From: Paraburkholderia eburnea
GTDB lineage: Bacteria; Pseudomonadota; Gammaproteobacteria; Burkholderiales; Burkholderiaceae
NCBI RefSeq assembly: GCF_002917095.1
Contig: NZ_PQGA01000011.1
Location: 1-64,000 of the forward strand
Length of the DNA: 64,000 nt
Reading direction: 5' to 3'
Of the stretch, positions 43,408 to 52,117 are shown in pieces. The notes beneath the pieces were generated by a model, which saw nothing but the letters and a program-made list of their open reading frames with translations, searched no databases and was not told where the DNA came from. Positions within the stretch are counted from its first letter, which is position 1; each line of letters begins with the position of its first letter. Made by a program: the position numbers and the translations under genes.

Positions 43408-43532
43408 GCCAGATTTGAATCGCACACCGAAGCATCAGGGATGGCTCGCGGCGCAGCCCTGCGCCGTGTAGCCGATTGCACGACCCGCGCGCCGCTTGTG
43501 GCGGCGCGCCATCCACGAGACGGAACCCCGCC

Positions 43533-45260
43533 ATGCCCACGTCTGCCGTCACTGTATTGTCCGACAGTTCGCGCAAGAGTTCGCCCAAAAGCGCACCCAA
43601 AAGCTCGCCATTCTGGCCCGCGCAACTCTCGCCGAATCTGAGCATCCCGGCCACGAACCTGTTCTATAACGCCGAAGTTTCCGCCGCGCGTTATCCCGAC
43701 AAGCCCTTCATCATTTTCTACGACACGCCCGTCACGTTCGCGCAGTTCAAGGACGAAGCCGAGCGTGTCGCCGGTTATCTGCAAACGGAATGCGGCGTGA
43801 AGGCCGGCGACCGCGTGCTGCTCTATATGCAGAACAGCCCGCAATGGGTGATCGCCTATTACGGCATCCTGCGCGCCAATGCCGTGGTCGTGCCCGTCAA
43901 TCCGATGAACCTCACGGATGAGCTTGTCCATTACGTGGAGGACAGCGGCGCGACAACGGTTTTCGTCTCGCAGGAGCTTTACCCGCGTATTGCTCCGCTG
44001 GTCGGCGAGGGTGAGGGCGCGGGGCTGCGTCATCTGCTGGTGGCCACATACAGCGACTACCTGAAACGCGAGCCGTTTGCGACGCCGCCGGAATTCGTGA
44101 GCGCGCCGCGCCATGTCGAAGGCCCCGGCGTCGCGCATTGGACCGACGTGCTGGAGGCGAATATCGCGCCGGGCCCGCTGACGGCGGGCGCCGACGATCT
44201 TTGCGTGATGCCCTATACCTCGGGCACGACCGGCAAACCCAAGGGCTGCATGCATACGCATCGCAGTGTGATGTGCACGGCCGTGGGCGGCTGCAACTGG
44301 TTCGGCAGTAATCAGGATGCCGTACAGTTGTCGGTGCTCCCGCTCTTTCACGTGACGGGTATGCAGGGCGGCATGAACAGCCCGCTCTACAACGGTTCGA
44401 CGGTGGTGATCCTGCCGCGCTGGGATCGCGATGTCGCGGCGCGCGCGATCGGGCACTATCGCATCAACGGCTGGCAGGCGATTTCGACGATGGTGGTCGA
44501 TTTCATTTCGAATCCGCGCATCGGCGAATACGATCTGTCGAGCCTCGCCTGGATGCGCGGCGGCGGCGCGACGATGCCGGATGCCGTGGTCAAAAAGCTG
44601 CGCGATCTCACGGGCCTCGAATTCGTGGAGGGCTACGGGATGTCCGAAACCATGGCCGCCACGCACATCAATCCTCCCCAGAATCCGAAGGCGCAATGTC
44701 TCGGCATTCCCGTGTTCGACGTCGATGCGCGCATCGTCGACCCGATCACGCTGGAAGAGGTCGCAGAAGGCGAGGCGGGCGAACTCATCATGAGCGCGCC
44801 GCAGGTGATGCAGGGTTACTGGGGCAATGCCAAGGCGACGAAAGAAGCCTTCATCGAGCGTGACGGCAAGCGTTTCCTGCGTACCGGCGACCTCGTGCGG
44901 CGCGATGCGGATGGTTACTACTTCATGACCGACCGCCTCAAGCGCATGATCAACGCGTCGGGTTACAAGGTGTGGCCCGCCGAGGTGGAGGCGCTGATGT
45001 ATCGCCATCCGGCGATCAAGGAAGTCTGCGTGATCGGCACACAGGACGCGAAGCGCGGCGAGACCGTGAAAGCCGTGGTCGTGCTCGACCCGCAAAAACT
45101 GGGCAGCGTCAACGAGGACGACATCATTGCGTGGGCGCACGAAAACATGGCGGCCTACAAGGCGCCGCGCATCGTGCAGTTCGTCGATACCCTGCCCAAG
45201 TCGGGCAGCGGCAAGATATTGTGGCGCAAGCTTCAGGAAGACGAGGCCTCAGCAAGCTAG
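43533..45260 (+). CDS. Acyl-CoA synthetase (AMP-forming, FadD-like)
   Basis: 575 aa. AMP-binding motif MPYTSGTTGKPKGCMHTH, then LPLFHVTGMQGGMNSPLYNG, VEGYGMSETMAATHINPP, FLRTGDLVRRDADGYYFMTDRLKRMINASGYKVWPAEVE and the C-terminal catalytic lysine in KSGSGKILWRKLQ. It groups with medium- or long-chain acyl-CoA ligases that differ from the FadD encoded at 37300-39096. It is probably cotranscribed with the SDR gene. The ATG at 43533 gives MPTSAVTVLS; the first 30 residues are a Ser/Lys-rich lead of uncertain value. Confidence 0.85.
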   Translation: MPTSAVTVLSDSSRKSSPKSAPKSSPFWPAQLSPNLSIPATNLFYNAEVSAARYPDKPFIIFYDTPVTFAQFKDEAERVAGYLQTECGVKAGDRVLLYMQNSPQWVIAYYGILRANAVVVPVNPMNLTDELVHYVEDSGATTVFVSQELYPRIAPLVGEGEGAGLRHLLVATYSDYLKREPFATPPEFVSAPRHVEGPGVAHWTDVLEANIAPGPLTAGADDLCVMPYTSGTTGKPKGCMHTHRSVMCTAVGGCNWFGSNQDAVQLSVLPLFHVTGMQGGMNSPLYNGSTVVILPRWDRDVAARAIGHYRINGWQAISTMVVDFISNPRIGEYDLSSLAWMRGGGATMPDAVVKKLRDLTGLEFVEGYGMSETMAATHINPPQNPKAQCLGIPVFDVDARIVDPITLEEVAEGEAGELIMSAPQVMQGYWGNAKATKEAFIERDGKRFLRTGDLVRRDADGYYFMTDRLKRMINASGYKVWPAEVEALMYRHPAIKEVCVIGTQDAKRGETVKAVVVLDPQKLGSVNEDDIIAWAHENMAAYKAPRIVQFVDTLPKSGSGKILWRKLQEDEASAS

Positions 45261-45348
45261 GTCTTGTCGTCAAGACGGCGGCCTCGTCTGGCGAGCGCCG
45301 CCGATCAAGACGTTTTTCGTCTGCATCAGGTCTGATTCTTTGCGGGTA

Positions 45349-45732
45349 TCAGGCGCCGGCCAACGCCGGCAGGCCGGGCTCGCTCCAATCCCACCCCTCC
45401 TGTTCCCGTCCTGGCGACGCCTGCTTGACCGCGACGTGATGCGCGGTCTGCGTCGGCGTCCATTCTCCCGGTGCCTGGGCGTTCTTGCGCCCGAGTATCG
45501 CCTCGCACAAAAAGTCGATGCTATAGGCGTTCAGCAGATGAGCGTGATGGGTCTCGATGTAAGCGGCCAGGCGTGCCGCTTCGCCGTCGATCGACGCCAG
45601 CGCGTGCAGCGTGGCCGTATCCCAGCGAAACCGCAATCCGAGTTCGGCGAAGGCCGAATTGAACGCGCTCAACTGCGCATGAAGGTGCGTCTCGTGATCG
45701 GCGGCGTGGCGGGCGGGGAGCGATGGATTCAT
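45349..45732 (-). CDS. Conserved hypothetical protein
   Basis: 127 aa, soluble. It has a His-rich helical N-terminus (ARHAADHETHLHAQLSAFNSAFAELGLRFRWD), then DFLCEAILGRKNAQ and a C-terminal tail. No signal peptide or known motif. SD AGGAG lies close to the ATG. It is convergent with the acyl-CoA synthetase gene and faces away from the GntR gene. Function unknown. Confidence 0.65.
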   Translation of the reverse strand: MNPSLPARHAADHETHLHAQLSAFNSAFAELGLRFRWDTATLHALASIDGEAARLAAYIETHHAHLLNAYSIDFLCEAILGRKNAQAPGEWTPTQTAHHVAVKQASPGREQEGWDWSEPGLPALAGA

Positions 45733-45884
45733 GACGTTTCTCCTGGTGCTGATGAAGAGTGGCGTGAACCCAGCGTAGAAGTGACGATGAATAAGCGATA
45801 GTTAAAGTTTTTTTCGATATTCATAAACCATCATCTATGTGACAACTTCTGCGTGTAAACCCGCTTTGTGCTGTTCGGATCACT

Positions 45885-45906
45885 GATATATTGTATTTAA
45901 CATATC
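45885..45906. promoter_or_regulatory. Palindromic operator upstream of the GntR gene
   Basis: GATATATTGTATTTAACATATC has dyad arms GATAT/ATATC and inner TT/AA matches. Its core ATATTGTATTTAAC (45888-45901) matches ATATTGTATATCAC upstream of oxc at 12 of 14 positions, so the GntR protein probably binds both. Confidence 0.55.
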
Positions 45907-45952
45907 GAATTCACCTGTAGCGCCGGCCAAACACGTTGGAGACCCGTCACCG

Positions 45953-46672
45953 ATGTCCGCCGAAACCCAAGACGAAACCGGAGCGTCGCCGTTGTTCATG
46001 GCGCTCGAACCCATTCACGCCACGGTTTCGCTGCGCGATCAGGCTTACGCGAGATTGAAGCAGGCGATCGCCGAGACCGACATTTACCGCTCACGAGACG
46101 AAATTCGTCTTGATGAGAAGGAGCTCACGGAAAAGCTGGGCGTGAGCCGCACGCCGGTGCGAGAGGCGATGACGTTGCTGGAGCAGGAAGGCTTTCTGCG
46201 CACGGTGCCACGACGCGGCGTCTACATCCTGCGCAAGACGCGCAAGGAAATCGTCGAGATGATCTATATGTGGGCGGCGCTGGAAAGCATCGCGGCACGG
46301 CTTGCGACCCAGCGCGCCTCGGACGAGGATATCGCGCGCTTGCGCCGGATGTTCGCGGACTTTGGCGAGCACGCGCCCGCCGAGCATATCGAGGAGTACT
46401 CCGAAGCAAACATCATGTTCCACCAGGCGCTGGTCGAGTTGTCCCAGTCGCCGATCATCATCGACACCATCAAGAACATTTTCATGCATGTGCGCGCGAT
46501 CCGCAGGATGACGATCGCACAGAGCGATCGTGCGTCGCGCTCCATCGTGGATCACATGCGCATTATCGAAGCACTCGAGGCGCGCGATACCGAGCGCGTC
46601 GAACGTCTCGTGCGCCAGCATTCGATCGACCTGGCGCTGTTCGTTGAAGCGCGTTGCGATTTTCTGGATTGA
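45953..46672 (+). CDS. GntR-family (FCD) regulator of oxalate genes
   Basis: 239 aa. wHTH domain at about 25-95: LRDQAYARLKQAIAETDI, KELTEKLGVSRTPVREAMTLLEQEGFLRTVPRRGVYILR. The C-terminal FCD ligand domain shows VEMIYMWAALESIAARLATQRASDEDI, HQALVELSQSPIIIDTIKNIF and HMRIIEALEARDTERVERLVRQH, with His and Asp residues that usually bind metal and a carboxylate ligand. It is read toward oxc, 203 nt away. Shared palindromes upstream of both genes suggest local control; oxalate or oxalyl-CoA is a plausible effector (inference). Confidence 0.88.
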   Translation: MSAETQDETGASPLFMALEPIHATVSLRDQAYARLKQAIAETDIYRSRDEIRLDEKELTEKLGVSRTPVREAMTLLEQEGFLRTVPRRGVYILRKTRKEIVEMIYMWAALESIAARLATQRASDEDIARLRRMFADFGEHAPAEHIEEYSEANIMFHQALVELSQSPIIIDTIKNIFMHVRAIRRMTIAQSDRASRSIVDHMRIIEALEARDTERVERLVRQHSIDLALFVEARCDFLD

Positions 46673-46773
46673 TTTTTTCGCATCAACTGAAGTGTCGTTG
46701 CTAGCGATGTTGTTCGGACTGCGTAGCAAATGTGCGGCCGCCGTAGCATGCAACGAAGAGGTAGAGAAACGGC

Positions 46774-46808
46774 TTGACTAATATTGTGTGTGGAATATTG
46801 TATATCAC
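46774..46808 (+). promoter_or_regulatory. oxc promoter overlapped by GntR-type operator
   Basis: A -35 TTGACT (46774-46779) with a -10 near TATTGT (46796-46801), 16 nt spacer. Tandem AATATTGT at 46780-46787 and 46794-46801 overlap it, and the second belongs to ATATTGTATATCAC (46795-46808), the motif shared with the GntR operator. Confidence 0.5.
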
Positions 46809-46875
46809 GGATTGAGCGTGATCGACGAAGCCACCCACGAGCGATCCACATACGCCCCGCCAAAGAGGAGACGTC

Positions 46876-48621
46876 ATGGCAGAAGCAGGCATCAACGACG
46901 CGCGGAACGGCTCTGCGCAGGACGAGCAGGCGACGACGGACGGCTTTCATCTCGTCATCGACGCACTCAAGCTCAACGATATCGACACGATCTTCGGTCT
47001 CGTCGGTATTCCGATTACGGACCTCGCAAGACTCGCGCAAGCGCAGGGCATGCGCTTCATCGGCTTTCGCCACGAGCAGAACGCGGGTAACGCCGCTGCC
47101 GTGGCCGGCTACATGACAAAGAAGCCCGGCATCTGTCTGACCGTTTCCGCGCCGGGTTTCCTCAACGGGCTGACTGCGCTTGCGAACGCCACGACCAATT
47201 GTTTTCCGATGATCCTCATCAGCGGTTCGAGCGAGCGTGAAATCGTCGATCTCCAGCAAGGCGATTACGAGGAAATGGATCAGTTGAACGCAGCCAAACC
47301 CTATGCGAAGGCCGCGTACCGCGTGCTGCACGCGGAGGATATCGGCATCGGCGTGGCGCGCGCGATTCGTGCGGCGCTTTCTGGCAGGCCTGGCGGCGTG
47401 TATCTGGATCTGCCGGCCAAACTGCTCGCCCAGACAATCGACGCCGCAAAGGGGCGCGAATCGCTCGTCAAGGTGGTGGACGCCGCACCGCGTCAAATAC
47501 CGGCGCCCGATGCGGTCAAACGCGCGCTCGACGTGATCAGGAATGCGAAGCGTCCGCTGATTCTGCTCGGCAAGGGCGCAGCCTACGCACAGGCCGATGC
47601 GCAGATCCGCGAACTGGTGGAAAAAAGCGGTGTCCCCTATTTGCCGATGTCGATGGCCAAAGGCCTGTTGCCCGATACGCACGCACAATCGGCCTCGGCG
47701 GCACGTTCCTACGTGCTGGCCGAAGCCGATGCGGTGGTGCTGATCGGCGCGCGGTTGAATTGGCTGCTGGCGCACGGCAAGGGCAAGACCTGGGGCGCGC
47801 CGGTATCCAAGCGCTTCGTCCAGATCGACATCGCACCCACGGAAATCGATAGCAATGTCGCGATCGAAGCGCCGTTGATCGGCGATATCGGTTCGTGCGT
47901 CGAGGCGCTGGTTGCGGGTCTCGGCGATGAGTTCCCGCAGCCGGACGCCGACTGGCTCGACGCGATCGCCCAGCGCAAGAACGCGAACCTCGCAAAGATG
48001 GCCGCGACGCTCGACAAGAACCCTTCGCCGATGAATTTCCATAGCGCCCTGCGTGCGATCCGCGATGTGCTCAAGACGCGCCCGGATATCAACGTCGTGA
48101 ACGAAGGCGCGAATACGCTCGACTACGCCCGCAGCATCATCGACATGGCGCAGCCGCGCAAGCGCTTCGATTCTGGCACGTGGGGAATCATGGGCATCGG
48201 CATGGGCTTCGCAATCGGCGCGGCGGTCACGAGCGGCACGCAGGTCGTGGCGATCGAAGGCGACAGCGCATTCGGCTTTAGCGGCATGGAACTGGAGACC
48301 ATCTGCCGCTACAACCTGCCGGTCTGCACGATCGTTTTCAACAATAACGGCGTTTATCGCGGCACCGACGTGAACCCGACTGGTGGCGCCGATGTCGCGC
48401 CCACGGTGTTCGTGAAGGGCGCACGCTATGACCGCATGATCGAAGCCTTCGGCGGCATTGGCCACCATGTCACCACGCCGGAGGAACTCACGCAGGCGCT
48501 GCTCGAAGCGATTGCATCGGGCCAGCCCACGCTCATCAATGCCGTGATCGACGAAACGGCCGGCACCGAAAGCGGCCGTCTCACGAACCTCAATCCGCAA
48601 AGCGCGGCGATGAAGAAATAA
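46876..48621 (+). CDS. oxc: Oxalyl-CoA decarboxylase
   Basis: 581 aa, thiamine-diphosphate dependent. It splits oxalyl-CoA to formyl-CoA and CO2. N-terminal PYR domain: LVIDALKLNDIDTIFGLVGIPITDLARLAQAQG and GFRHEQNAGNAAAVAGYMTKKPGICLTVSAPG. C-terminal PP domain holds GDSAFGFSGMELETICRYNLP followed by FNNNGVYRG, the GDG-type Mg/ThDP motif. The length and sequence closely match Oxalobacter Oxc. SD AGGAG 5 nt before the ATG. It is followed directly by frc, giving the two-step CoA cycle for oxalate breakdown in the cytoplasm. Confidence 0.97.
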   Translation: MAEAGINDARNGSAQDEQATTDGFHLVIDALKLNDIDTIFGLVGIPITDLARLAQAQGMRFIGFRHEQNAGNAAAVAGYMTKKPGICLTVSAPGFLNGLTALANATTNCFPMILISGSSEREIVDLQQGDYEEMDQLNAAKPYAKAAYRVLHAEDIGIGVARAIRAALSGRPGGVYLDLPAKLLAQTIDAAKGRESLVKVVDAAPRQIPAPDAVKRALDVIRNAKRPLILLGKGAAYAQADAQIRELVEKSGVPYLPMSMAKGLLPDTHAQSASAARSYVLAEADAVVLIGARLNWLLAHGKGKTWGAPVSKRFVQIDIAPTEIDSNVAIEAPLIGDIGSCVEALVAGLGDEFPQPDADWLDAIAQRKNANLAKMAATLDKNPSPMNFHSALRAIRDVLKTRPDINVVNEGANTLDYARSIIDMAQPRKRFDSGTWGIMGIGMGFAIGAAVTSGTQVVAIEGDSAFGFSGMELETICRYNLPVCTIVFNNNGVYRGTDVNPTGGADVAPTVFVKGARYDRMIEAFGGIGHHVTTPEELTQALLEAIASGQPTLINAVIDETAGTESGRLTNLNPQSAAMKK

Positions 48622-48663
48622 CCCGAACAAACCCGAAGATACGATAGACCAGGAGATAAGGCC

Positions 48664-49914
48664 ATGAGCAAACCCCTCGACGGCATCAAGATCATCGACT
48701 TCACGCACGTGCAGGCTGGACCGGCGTGCACGCAACTGCTCGCGTGGTTCGGTGCGGACGTGATCAAGGTGGAGCGCCCCGGCTCCGGCGATGTCACGCG
48801 CTCACAACTGCGCGACATTCCCGAAGTGGACGCCCTGTATTTCACGATGCTCAACAGCAACAAGCGTTCGCTCACGCTCGACACCAAGAAGCCGGAGGGC
48901 AAGGAGGTGCTGGAGAAGCTGATTCGCGAATCGGATGTGATGGTGGAAAACTTCGGCCCGGGCGCGCTCGATCGCATGGGCTTTACGTGGGAGCGCATCA
49001 ACGAACTCAATCCGAAGATGATCGTGGCTTCGGTCAAGGGTTTTAGCGAAGGCCATCACTACGACGATCTCAAGGTGTACGAAAATGTCGCGCAATGCGC
49101 GGGTGGCGCGGCCTCGACCACGGGCTTCTGGGACGGCCCGCCGACGGTGAGCGCAGCGGCGCTGGGCGACAGCAATACGGGCATGCATCTGGCCATCGGC
49201 ATCCTGACGGCCTTGATCGGCCGCGATAAAACGGGCAAGGGCCAGAAGGTGGCCGTCTCGATGCAGGACAGCGTCATTAACCTGTGTCGCGTGAAATTGC
49301 GCGATCAGCAGCGGCTCGATCGCATCGGCTATCTTGAGGAGTACCCGCAGTATCCGCATGGCAGCTTCAGCGACGTGGTCCCGCGCGGCGGCAATGCGGG
49401 CGGCGGCGGTCAGCCTGGCTGGGTGCTCAAGTGCAAGGGCTGGGAGAACGATCCCAACGCGTATATCTATTTCACGGTTCAAGGGCACGCGTGGGAGCCG
49501 ATTTGCCGCGCGCTCGGCAAGCCGGAGTGGATCGACGATCCTGAATACAACACGGCGCAGGCGCGTCAGCCGCATATCTTCGATATCTTCGCGACCATCG
49601 AAGCCTGGCTTGCTGACAAGACCAAATACGAAGCCGTGGATATTCTGCGCAAGTTCGATATTCCGTGTGCGCCCGTGCTCAGCATGAAAGAGCTGGCGAA
49701 CGATCCTTCGTTGCGCGCGAGCGGCACGATCGTCGAGGTGCCGCACAAAGAGCGTGGTTCGTATCTGACCGTGGGCAGCCCGATCAAATTCTCGGATTTG
49801 CGCCCGGAAATCAAGGGCTCGCCGCTGCTGGGCGAACATACCGACGAAGTGCTGGCGGACCTTGGCTATACGCCGCAACAGATCGCGGCCCTGCACGAGG
49901 TGCGCGCGGTCTGA
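48664..49914 (+). CDS. frc: Formyl-CoA:oxalate CoA-transferase
   Basis: 416 aa, class III CoA-transferase. It moves CoA from formyl-CoA to oxalate, releasing formate. Signatures: IIDFTHVQAGPACTQLLAWFGADVIKVERPG at the N-terminus, and the catalytic aspartate in ALGDSNTGMHLAIG, which falls at residue 169 as in the Oxalobacter enzyme. Then PRGGNAGGGGQPGWVLKCKG, the flexible glycine loop of Frc. It lies 42 nt after oxc, with SD AGGAG. The call is firm. Confidence 0.97.
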   Translation: MSKPLDGIKIIDFTHVQAGPACTQLLAWFGADVIKVERPGSGDVTRSQLRDIPEVDALYFTMLNSNKRSLTLDTKKPEGKEVLEKLIRESDVMVENFGPGALDRMGFTWERINELNPKMIVASVKGFSEGHHYDDLKVYENVAQCAGGAASTTGFWDGPPTVSAAALGDSNTGMHLAIGILTALIGRDKTGKGQKVAVSMQDSVINLCRVKLRDQQRLDRIGYLEEYPQYPHGSFSDVVPRGGNAGGGGQPGWVLKCKGWENDPNAYIYFTVQGHAWEPICRALGKPEWIDDPEYNTAQARQPHIFDIFATIEAWLADKTKYEAVDILRKFDIPCAPVLSMKELANDPSLRASGTIVEVPHKERGSYLTVGSPIKFSDLRPEIKGSPLLGEHTDEVLADLGYTPQQIAALHEVRAV

Positions 49915-50019
49915 AGCGCGGTGAATGTGTTGTGACGCAGTGGCGAATGACACGCGGAGCAGGCGCTTCGCGCGTCATTCGCTTGCCCAAAAAAGCCGGT
50001 TCCCCACACGGTCAACGCC

Positions 50020-50472
50020 ATGTCATCCGCCATCGACTTCGCCCAGCTTGCCGACGCCATTGGCGACGCCATCGTCATTTCGGACGCAGCAGGCGACATC
50101 ACCTACTGGAATCCTGCTGCGACCCGCATGTTCGGTTACACGCGCGACGAGGCGCTGGGCCAGACACTCGACCTCATCATTCCGGAGCGCTTGCGCGGCC
50201 GGCACTGGGAGGGTTATCAGAAGACCATGGCGACGGGCCAGACGCGCTATGGCAATGACGTGCTGCGCGTGCCCGCCGTCGACAAGAGCGCGCGCGCATT
50301 GTCCATCGCTTTCACTGTCGCGCTGTTGCACGATCCGCAAGGCGCGGTCAGTGGCATCGTTGCCGTGATTCGCGACGAGACCGCGCGCTTTCAGGAAGAG
50401 CGCAATCTTCGCAAGCGCGTCACGGAACTCGAAGCGCAAGTTCAACTTCAGGCTCACGCACAGCAGTCCTGA
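50020..50472 (+). CDS. Stand-alone PAS-domain protein in the oxalate cluster
   Basis: 150 aa: one PAS domain (about 8-125) and a short coiled coil (LRKRVTELEAQVQLQAHAQ). PAS landmarks are FAQLADAIGDAIVISDAAGDITYWNPAATRMFGYTRDEALGQTLDLIIPERLRGRHWEGYQ. There is no kinase, cyclase or DNA-binding output, so it probably acts by binding another protein. The gene sits between frc and pntA on the same strand (105 and 61 nt gaps). It may sense redox or a metabolite; ligand unknown. Similar lone PAS genes in oxalate clusters are worth checking. Confidence 0.82.
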   Translation: MSSAIDFAQLADAIGDAIVISDAAGDITYWNPAATRMFGYTRDEALGQTLDLIIPERLRGRHWEGYQKTMATGQTRYGNDVLRVPAVDKSARALSIAFTVALLHDPQGAVSGIVAVIRDETARFQEERNLRKRVTELEAQVQLQAHAQQS

Positions 50473-50533
50473 TTTTTCGCGGCCACATACGGGCCGCCGA
50501 CGAATAGAACATAACGATCAGGAGACAGTCGGC

Positions 50534-52108
50534 ATGGCGATGACCATCGCGATACCGCGCGAGATTTTCCCAGACGAACGGCGCGTGGCCGCCACGCCGG
50601 AGAGCGTCGCGCATCTGCTCAAGCTGGGCTACGTGGTCGAAGTGGAAGCCGGTGCGGGCGAGCAGGCTTCCTACATGGACGATGCGTATCGGGCCGCCGG
50701 GGCCTGCATCGTCGACGATGCGCTCGAACTGTGGAGCAGCGCGGACATTGTGCTCAAGGTGCGTCCGCCTTCGATTGACGAAGCGCAGCACCTGAAACGT
50801 GGTGCGACGCTGATCGGCTTTATCTGGCCGGCGCAGCAGGATGCATTGCTCGATACGCTTGCTGCGCGCGGGGCGACGGTGCTCGCGATGGATTGCGTGC
50901 CGCGCATCTCGCGCGCGCAGAAGCTGGACGCCTTGAGCTCGATGGCGAACATGGCGGGTTATCGCGCCGTGATCGAGGCGGCACAGTATTTCGGGCGTGT
51001 GTTTACCGGGCAAATCACGGCGGCGGGCAAGATGCCGCCCGCGAAGGTGCTCGTGATCGGCGCGGGCGTGGCGGGTCTGGCCGCCATCGGCGCCGCGCGC
51101 GGGCTGGGCGCGATCGTGCGTGCGTTCGATACGCGGCCCGAAGTGGGGCAGCAGATCGAGAGCATGGGCGCGGAATTCCTCACCGTGGAAATCGAAGAGG
51201 AAGGCGGCGGCGCGGGTGGTTACGCGAAACAGATGAGCGCGAAGTTCATTGAAGCGGAGATGGCCCTGTTCAAGGCTCAGGCGGCCGAGGTCGACATCAT
51301 CGTGACGACCGCGTTGATACCGGGCCGGCCCGCGCCGCGCCTGCTCGATGCGCAAACCGTCGCGTGCCTGCGTGCCGGAAGCGTGATTGTCGATCTGGCG
51401 GCGGAGCAGGGCGGCAACTGCGAACTGACGCGGGCGGGCGAGGTGGTACGCGCGCACGGCGTAGCGATCGTCGGCTATACGGATTTGCCCAGCCGGATGG
51501 CGAACCAGTCGAGCCAACTCTATGCGACCAATCTGCGCCATCTGCTTTCCGACCTCACAACCGATAAGGATGGCGAATTAAAAATCGACATGAACGATGT
51601 CGTGCAACGCGGCACTACCGTCATGCTGAACGGCGAGTTGTGTTGGCCTGCGCCGCCTGTGCAAACAGCGGCTCCCGCTGCGTCGAAATCCGAAGCGAGG
51701 AATTCTGCACCGCCGTTGCCCGCGGGCGGCGCAGCGCATGAAGAGGCCACAGCCGTGCGTCGTCGTGGCGCTGGCGGAGTCCTGGCACTCGTGTTGATCG
51801 CGGCGCTATTGCTCGGACTTGGCGCAGTCGCACCGCCGTCGTTCGTCGCGCACTTCACGGTGTTCGTGCTGGCCATATTCGTCGGCTATCAGGTGGTCTG
51901 GAACGTCACGCCCGCGCTGCACACGCCGCTTATGAGCGTGACCAACGCGATCAGCGGCATCATCGTGATCGGCGCGTTGCTCCATCCCGCCGGGACGAAT
52001 GCACTCGTGAGCGTACTTGCGGGCGTGGCGCTGGTCGTCGCGACGATCAATATCGCCGGGGGATTTCTCGTGACCCAGCGCATGCTGAAGATGTTCCAAC
52101 GGACCTGA
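50534..52108 (+). CDS. pntA: NAD(P)+ transhydrogenase, alpha subunit
   Basis: 524 aa, single-chain PntA. The N-terminal dI domain resembles alanine dehydrogenase: IPREIFPDERRVAATPESVAHLLKLGY, VLVIGAGVAGLAAIGAARGLGAIVRAFDTRPEVGQQ. The variable linker is Ala/Ser-rich (about 370-415). The C-terminal dII part has four helices (VLALVLIAALLLGLGAVAP, VFVLAIFVGYQVVWNVTP, ITIVGALL-type segment, VALVVATINIAGGF). With PntB it uses proton flow to reduce NADP+ with NADH. SD AGGAGA precedes the ATG. It is 9 nt before pntB. Confidence 0.95.
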   Translation: MAMTIAIPREIFPDERRVAATPESVAHLLKLGYVVEVEAGAGEQASYMDDAYRAAGACIVDDALELWSSADIVLKVRPPSIDEAQHLKRGATLIGFIWPAQQDALLDTLAARGATVLAMDCVPRISRAQKLDALSSMANMAGYRAVIEAAQYFGRVFTGQITAAGKMPPAKVLVIGAGVAGLAAIGAARGLGAIVRAFDTRPEVGQQIESMGAEFLTVEIEEEGGGAGGYAKQMSAKFIEAEMALFKAQAAEVDIIVTTALIPGRPAPRLLDAQTVACLRAGSVIVDLAAEQGGNCELTRAGEVVRAHGVAIVGYTDLPSRMANQSSQLYATNLRHLLSDLTTDKDGELKIDMNDVVQRGTTVMLNGELCWPAPPVQTAAPAASKSEARNSAPPLPAGGAAHEEATAVRRRGAGGVLALVLIAALLLGLGAVAPPSFVAHFTVFVLAIFVGYQVVWNVTPALHTPLMSVTNAISGIIVIGALLHPAGTNALVSVLAGVALVVATINIAGGFLVTQRMLKMFQRT

Positions 52109-52117
52109 GGAGACGTC

